34,552 nucleotides of DNA from Clostridiales bacterium (lineage in GTDB: Bacteria; Bacillota; Clostridia; Christensenellales; CAG-138), in NCBI GenBank assembly GCA_918244965.1, contig CAKJYC010000045.1, forward strand, positions 1 through 34,552, in the 5' to 3' direction. Shown in pieces: positions 30,375 through 34,552 of the stretch; the first letter of the stretch is position 1, and each line of letters opens with the position of its first letter. A model generated the notes under the pieces. That model did not search any database, was not told where the DNA came from, and was given only the letters and a program-made list of their open reading frames with translations. The position numbers and the translations under genes were made by a program.

Positions 30375-32077
30375 ACGCAACGGAACGCTATGCACTCTGG
30401 ATGAACAGTCCCGACATCGACGAACAGACCAAGGCGGAATTACGGGCCATCGAGCACGACCCGCAGGAGATCGAGGAGCGCTTCTATACCGAGCTGGAGT
30501 TCGGTACCGCGGGGCTTCGCGGGATCCTCGGCGCGGGCGACAACCGCATGAACGTCTACAACGTGCGCAAGGCGACCGAAGGGCTTGCGCGGCATCTCGA
30601 CGAAAGCGTGCAGGGGACCGCGCGCGTGTGCATCGCGTACGATTCGCGCCATTGCTCCGACCTGTTTGCAAGGGAGACCGCGTGCGTGCTTGCGGCGCAC
30701 GGCGTCAAGGTGTTCCTGTATTCCACGCTGCACTCGGTCCCGCAGCTTTCCTTTACGATCCGCGAGCTTCACTGCGACGCGGGCGTTGTCGTGACGGCAA
30801 GCCACAACCCGCCCAAGTACAACGGCTATAAGGTCTACGGCCCGTCCGCCGGGCAGGCCGCGCCGGACCTTGCGAACGCGATCACCGAAAAGATCCGTTC
30901 GGTCGAGGGCTTCAAAACCGCCTACAAGCCGTTCGACGAAGCGATCCGGGACGGCTCGGTCGAGCTGATCGGCAGGGAGATCGACGAGATCTATTATCAA
31001 AAGACGATGACGCTTCTGACGCAGCCGGACCTTGTCAAAGAAAAGGGCAGGGACCTGAAGCTCGTCTACACGCCGCTGCACGGCTCCGGCAACGTGCCGG
31101 TGCGCGAGATCTTAAAGCGCATCGGCGTTACGAACGTCACGGTCGTCAAAGAGCAGGAAGCGCCGGACGGCGATTTCCCGACCGTCAAGGCGCCGAATCC
31201 GGAGGACCCGAACGCGTTTACGCTGGCGTTCCGCTACGCGGAGCAGGTCGGAGCGACCGTCATCATCGGCACCGACCCCGACAGCGACCGGCTCGGCCTC
31301 GCGGTCAAAAAGACCGATGGCGACTGGGCGGTTCTGACCGGCAACCAGATCGGCGCGATCCTGATTCACTCGCTGCTCTCCTCCTACAAGGCGACCGGGA
31401 TGCTTCCAAATAACGGACTGGTCGTGCGCTCGATCGTGTCGACGCAGCTTGCAGACGCGATCTGCGCCCGCTTCGGCGTCGCGCTCAAAGAGGTGCTGAC
31501 CGGCTTCCGCTTCATTGCGGAGCAGATCGCGGAATGTGAACAGACCAAGAAGCACACGTTCCTGTTCGGTTTTGAGGAAAGCTACGGCTTTCTTGCGGGC
31601 AGTTTTGCGCGCGACAAGGACGCGATCTGCGCGGCGATGCTCGTCGCGGAGGCGTGCGTGGTCTACCGCGAACGCGGCATGACCCTGTACGACGCGCTGA
31701 TGGAGATCTACGAAACCTACGGCTGGTACCGCGAATCGGTCAAGTCCTATACGTTGGAGGGCAAGGCGGGCATCGAGGCGATCAAAAACGCCATGGTGCT
31801 GCTGCGCAAAAGCCCGCTTTCCGAGATCGCTAACACCGCGGTCACGAAGGCCGAGGACTTCCAGAAGCCCGAAGAGACGGGCCTGCCCGCCTCGAACGTG
31901 CTGCGCTATACGCTTTCGGACGGCGCGTGGGTGACCGTGCGTCCCTCCGGCACCGAGCCGAAGCTGAAGCTGTACATCGGCGCGCATGAAACGACCGACG
32001 AGGCGCTGACGGCACGTCTTTCGGCGCTGATGAACGATATGGACGCAAAGCTGACCACACTCTTGGGCCTTGCATAA
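30371..32077 (+). CDS. pgcA: Phosphosugar mutase (phosphoglucomutase/phosphomannomutase)
   Basis: An alpha-D-phosphohexomutase of 568 residues, the PgcA size class that interconverts glucose-1- and glucose-6-phosphate (and often mannose phosphates). The four family signatures are present: active-site TASHNPPKYNGYK (Ser144), metal loop GTDPDSDRLG, sugar-binding GFEESYGFLAG and phosphate-binding RPSGTEPKLKLYI. The opening ELEFGTAGLRGILGAG is typical. It may supply sugar phosphates for wall and capsule precursors, in keeping with murA at the head of the operon. GGAGG is placed in the end of the preceding gene. The specific sugar preference is not visible, so the symbol is by size and family. Confidence 0.93.
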   Translation: MNATERYALWMNSPDIDEQTKAELRAIEHDPQEIEERFYTELEFGTAGLRGILGAGDNRMNVYNVRKATEGLARHLDESVQGTARVCIAYDSRHCSDLFARETACVLAAHGVKVFLYSTLHSVPQLSFTIRELHCDAGVVVTASHNPPKYNGYKVYGPSAGQAAPDLANAITEKIRSVEGFKTAYKPFDEAIRDGSVELIGREIDEIYYQKTMTLLTQPDLVKEKGRDLKLVYTPLHGSGNVPVREILKRIGVTNVTVVKEQEAPDGDFPTVKAPNPEDPNAFTLAFRYAEQVGATVIIGTDPDSDRLGLAVKKTDGDWAVLTGNQIGAILIHSLLSSYKATGMLPNNGLVVRSIVSTQLADAICARFGVALKEVLTGFRFIAEQIAECEQTKKHTFLFGFEESYGFLAGSFARDKDAICAAMLVAEACVVYRERGMTLYDALMEIYETYGWYRESVKSYTLEGKAGIEAIKNAMVLLRKSPLSEIANTAVTKAEDFQKPEETGLPASNVLRYTLSDGAWVTVRPSGTEPKLKLYIGAHETTDEALTARLSALMNDMDAKLTTLLGLA

Positions 32078-32092
32078 GAAAGGAGAACCGCT

Positions 32093-32803
32093 ATGGCACT
32101 GACCCCCCACAACGGCGCCGAAAAAGGCGATTTTGCAAAGACCGTGCTGATGCCCGGCGATCCGCTGCGCGCAAAATTCATTGCGGAGACGTACCTTGAA
32201 AACCCGAAGCTCGTCACGAGCATCCGCAACGTCTACGGCTACACGGGCACCTATCGGGGCAAGCGCGTGTCCGTCATGGCGAGCGGCATGGGCAATCCCT
32301 CGATCGCGATCTATTCGTATGAGCTGTACACCGTGTTCGGCGTCGAGAGCATCATCCGCGTCGGCTCGGCGGGCGCATACCATCCCGACCTCAAGCTGTT
32401 CGACATCATCATCGGCCAGGGCGCATGCACGAATTCGAGCTTTGCGGACCAGTTTCATCTACCCGGCACGTTCGCCCCGATCGCGGACTTCGGCCTGCTT
32501 AAAAAGGCGGTCGACGCCTGCGAAGCCGCGGGCGCGCGCTACATGGTGGGCAACATCCTCTCCTCGGACACGTTCTATGAGGACGATCCGGAGGCGTGGC
32601 TCAAATGGCGGAAGATGGGCGTGCTCGGCGTCGAAATGGAAGCGGCGGCGCTCTACATGAACGCTGCGCGGCTCGGCAAAAAGGCGCTCGCGATCGACAC
32701 GATCAGCGACATCATCGGCACGCCGGAGGAAGCGACGCCGGAACAGCGGCAGACCGCATTCGACCAGATGATCCGCGTCGCGCTTGAGGTTGCGGAGGAC
32801 TGA
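32093..32803 (+). CDS. deoD: Purine-nucleoside phosphorylase, DeoD type
   Basis: The hexameric DeoD-type phosphorylase splits purine (deoxy)nucleosides with phosphate in salvage. The product is 236 residues, full length. Signatures: VLMPGDPLRAKFIAE (phosphate site), VMASGMGNPSIAIYSYEL, RVGSAGAY, and VLGVEMEAAALY, which contacts the ribose. AAAGGAG lies eight bases before the ATG. It follows pgcA by 15 bases. Placement next to a phosphosugar mutase fits ribose-1-phosphate handling, though pgcA-type enzymes are not phosphopentomutases. Confidence 0.95.
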   Translation: MALTPHNGAEKGDFAKTVLMPGDPLRAKFIAETYLENPKLVTSIRNVYGYTGTYRGKRVSVMASGMGNPSIAIYSYELYTVFGVESIIRVGSAGAYHPDLKLFDIIIGQGACTNSSFADQFHLPGTFAPIADFGLLKKAVDACEAAGARYMVGNILSSDTFYEDDPEAWLKWRKMGVLGVEMEAAALYMNAARLGKKALAIDTISDIIGTPEEATPEQRQTAFDQMIRVALEVAED

Positions 32804-32812
32804 GGAAGGCGT

Positions 32813-33097
32813 ATGGTTCGACACATTGTGTTCTTCAGGTTTGAGGATCCGGCGGTCAATATCCCGATCGTGCGCGATTCGCTGTACGCGCTGGTCGATA
32901 AGATCCCAGAGATCGTGTCCATGCAGATCGGCGCGGACTTCATGCACTCGCAAAGGAGCTCCGACATGGTGCTGATCGTCGATTTCAACTCCCGCGAGGA
33001 TCTGGAGATCTACGACAAGCACCCGGATCATCAGCAGGCGCGCGTCTACATCCACGCGCACCGGACCGAATCCAGAACGGTCGATTTTGAATATTGA
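32813..33097 (+). CDS. Dabb-family (stress-responsive A/B barrel) protein
   Basis: A small alpha/beta-barrel protein of 94 residues. It opens with [12 protein letters not shown], the usual Dabb start, and contains [25 protein letters not shown], where 'D-L-x-x-Y-x-x-H-P-x-H' is the family signature. Function is unknown in most bacterial members; some are monooxygenase-like or stress induced. TGAGGAAGG precedes the ATG. The stop shares one base with the uvrB start (TGATG). Confidence 0.9.
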   Translation: MVRHIVFFRFEDPAVNIPIVRDSLYALVDKIPEIVSMQIGADFMHSQRSSDMVLIVDFNSREDLEIYDKHPDHQQARVYIHAHRTESRTVDFEY

Positions 33098-34552
33098 TGG
33101 GTACATTCAAGGTCGTCTCCCCGTACGAGCCGCAGGGCGATCAGCCGCAGGCGATCGATGCGCTCAGTAAGAGCATCGAAGCCGGCAATCCGCTGTCGGT
33201 GCTCCTCGGCGTCACGGGAAGCGGAAAAACCTATACCATGGCGAAGGTCATCGAGCGTGTGCAGAAGCCCACGCTCGTCCTTGCGCACAACAAAACGCTC
33301 GCCGCGCAGCTTTGCTCCGAATTCAAGGAGCTGTTTCCGGACTCCGCGGTTGAGTTCTTCGTGTCCTATTACGATTATTATCAGCCCGAAGCGTACCTGC
33401 CGGCAAGCGACACCTACATCGAAAAGTCGATCGAGGTCAACGATGAGATCGACAAGCTGCGCCACTCGGCGACCTGCGCCCTGAACGAACGGAACGACGT
33501 CATCATCGTCGCGTCGGTGTCCTGCATCTACGGTCTCGGCGATCCCGAAGAATACCTGAAGCTGTCCGTTTCGCTGCGCGAGGGGATGGAGATCGACCGG
33601 CGCGACGTCATGCGGCGGCTCATCGAGAACCAGTACCAGCGCAACGACATGGACTTTTCGCGCGGGACGTTCCGCGCGCACGGCGACACGCTCGACGTGT
33701 ATCCGGTCAACTGGACGGACAAGGCGCTGCGCATCAGCTTTTTCGGCGACGAGATCGAGCGCATCGCGGAGATCAACGTGCTGACCGGCGAGGTCATCAG
33801 CCGCCGCAGCCACGTTGCGATCTTCCCCGCCTCGCACTACGCGACCGGGCACGAGAAGATGCAAAAGGCGCTGCAGGAGATCGAAGCGGATATGGAGGCG
33901 CAGGAGCGGATGTTCCTCGACACCAACCGTCCCCTGGAGGCCGAGCGCATCCGCTCGCGCGTGCTGCACGACATCGAGATGATGCAGGAGATCGGCTTCT
34001 GCAGCGGCATCGAAAACTATTCGCGCTACTTTGACGGCCGCAAGCCCGGCGAACCGCCGTACACGCTGCTCGACTACTTCCCGAAGGATTTTCTGATGTT
34101 CGTCGACGAAAGCCACGTCACGCTGCCGCAGGTCGGCGGGATGTTTCGCGGCGACCGCGCGAGAAAGGATGCGCTGGTCGAATACGGCTTCCGTCTGCCG
34201 AGCGCGCGCGACAACCGCCCGCTGACGTTCGACGAGTTCATGGCGCGCGTGCCGCAGCTCGTCTGCGTGTCCGCAACGCCCGGTTCGTTCGAGCTGTCCC
34301 GCGCTGCGGCCGTCGCCGAGCAGATCATCCGCCCGACGGGGCTCGTCGATCCGGAGGTCACGGTCCGTCCCGTCAAGGGCCAGATCGACGACCTGCTCTC
34401 CGAGGTGCGCATGCAGGCCGAAAAGGGCTTCCGCACGCTGATCACGACGCTGACCAAGCGCATGGCCGAAGACCTGACCGAATACCTCGACCGCATGGGC
34501 GTGCGCGTGCGCTACATGCACAGCGACATCGACACGCTCGATCGCATGGAGA
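33097..34552 (+). CDS. uvrB: UvrABC excinuclease subunit B (3' end outside window)
   Basis: The first 485 residues are present; full UvrB has about 660. UvrB receives damaged DNA from UvrA and loads UvrC in nucleotide excision repair. Walker A is GVTGSGKT (38-45), and the damage-probing beta-hairpin motif [12 protein letters not shown] follows, with [15 protein letters not shown] (Walker B region, DESH) and [10 protein letters not shown] further on. The frame remains open to the last base. The ATG at 33097 overlaps the Dabb stop by one base. There is no strong ribosome binding site, so translation is probably coupled. Confidence 0.96.
   Translation, partial: MGTFKVVSPYEPQGDQPQAIDALSKSIEAGNPLSVLLGVTGSGKTYTMAKVIERVQKPTLVLAHNKTLAAQLCSEFKELFPDSAVEFFVSYYDYYQPEAYLPASDTYIEKSIEVNDEIDKLRHSATCALNERNDVIIVASVSCIYGLGDPEEYLKLSVSLREGMEIDRRDVMRRLIENQYQRNDMDFSRGTFRAHGDTLDVYPVNWTDKALRISFFGDEIERIAEINVLTGEVISRRSHVAIFPASHYATGHEKMQKALQEIEADMEAQERMFLDTNRPLEAERIRSRVLHDIEMMQEIGFCSGIENYSRYFDGRKPGEPPYTLLDYFPKDFLMFVDESHVTLPQVGGMFRGDRARKDALVEYGFRLPSARDNRPLTFDEFMARVPQLVCVSATPGSFELSRAAAVAEQIIRPTGLVDPEVTVRPVKGQIDDLLSEVRMQAEKGFRTLITTLTKRMAEDLTEYLDRMGVRVRYMHSDIDTLDRME

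Overview
The window is a 34.5 kb stretch of a GC-rich (roughly 60% by eye) bacterial chromosome. The gene set points to a Firmicutes/Clostridia-like, probably spore-forming lineage: AddAB instead of RecBCD, a YtxC-like sporulation-family protein, a type II (CoaW-like) pantothenate kinase joined to an ECF-type S component, lipoproteins with Gram-positive architecture, ECF sigma regulation and strong AGGAGG-type ribosome binding sites. An uncultured gut clostridium (Oscillospirales or Christensenellales type) is my best guess; no rRNA is present to confirm it. No prophage, insertion sequence, CRISPR array or integrase is visible.

Layout. 1-2918: the end of a DUF1015 gene, aspartate kinase lysC lying between two direct copies of a three-hairpin intergenic repeat, and an orphan gene of lower GC. 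3033-5777: a three-gene ABC-2 exporter operon. 5783-8269 (minus): a ytxC-like gene and a lipoprotein gene, with the lipoprotein bracketed by about 180 bp direct repeats and by arrays of mini-hairpins. 8270-13042 (minus): an ECF sigma factor with its own ECF-type promoter, a 1160-residue membrane-tethered protein translationally coupled to it, and an upstream Big2-domain membrane protein. 13043-13660: a hairpin array, rearranged repeats and tRNA-Thr(GGT). 13661-16186: a fusion of an ECF S component with pantothenate kinase (minus) and a divergent LCP-like membrane protein (plus). 16201-25869 (minus): thpR, addB, addA, rsmF-like and plsC-like genes in one compact operon. 26005-34552 (plus): a membrane-anchored solute-binding-domain protein, then the operon murA, RlmI-like methyltransferase, a tandem double pseudouridine synthase, phosphosugar mutase, deoD, a Dabb protein and uvrB (cut by the window end).

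The most unusual content is intergenic. Three arrays (6617-6681, 7824-7988, 13104-13207) consist of short perfect hairpins with different stem sequences, separated by an almost invariant ATTCA-type spacer. The stems differ between units but always stay self-complementary, many have GCA or GAA triloops closed by C-G, and two arrays differ by gain or loss of whole units. The arrays are joined to a longer dispersed module that is itself a chain of hairpins. Another element (8164-8238) folds as a cloverleaf with three arms. I regard these modular hairpin elements as the best candidate for an undescribed system. The PanT-PanK fusion, the giant sigma-linked membrane protein and the double pseudouridine synthase are the best protein-level candidates.

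All calls come from reading the sequence and from memory of protein families; no database or folding program was run.
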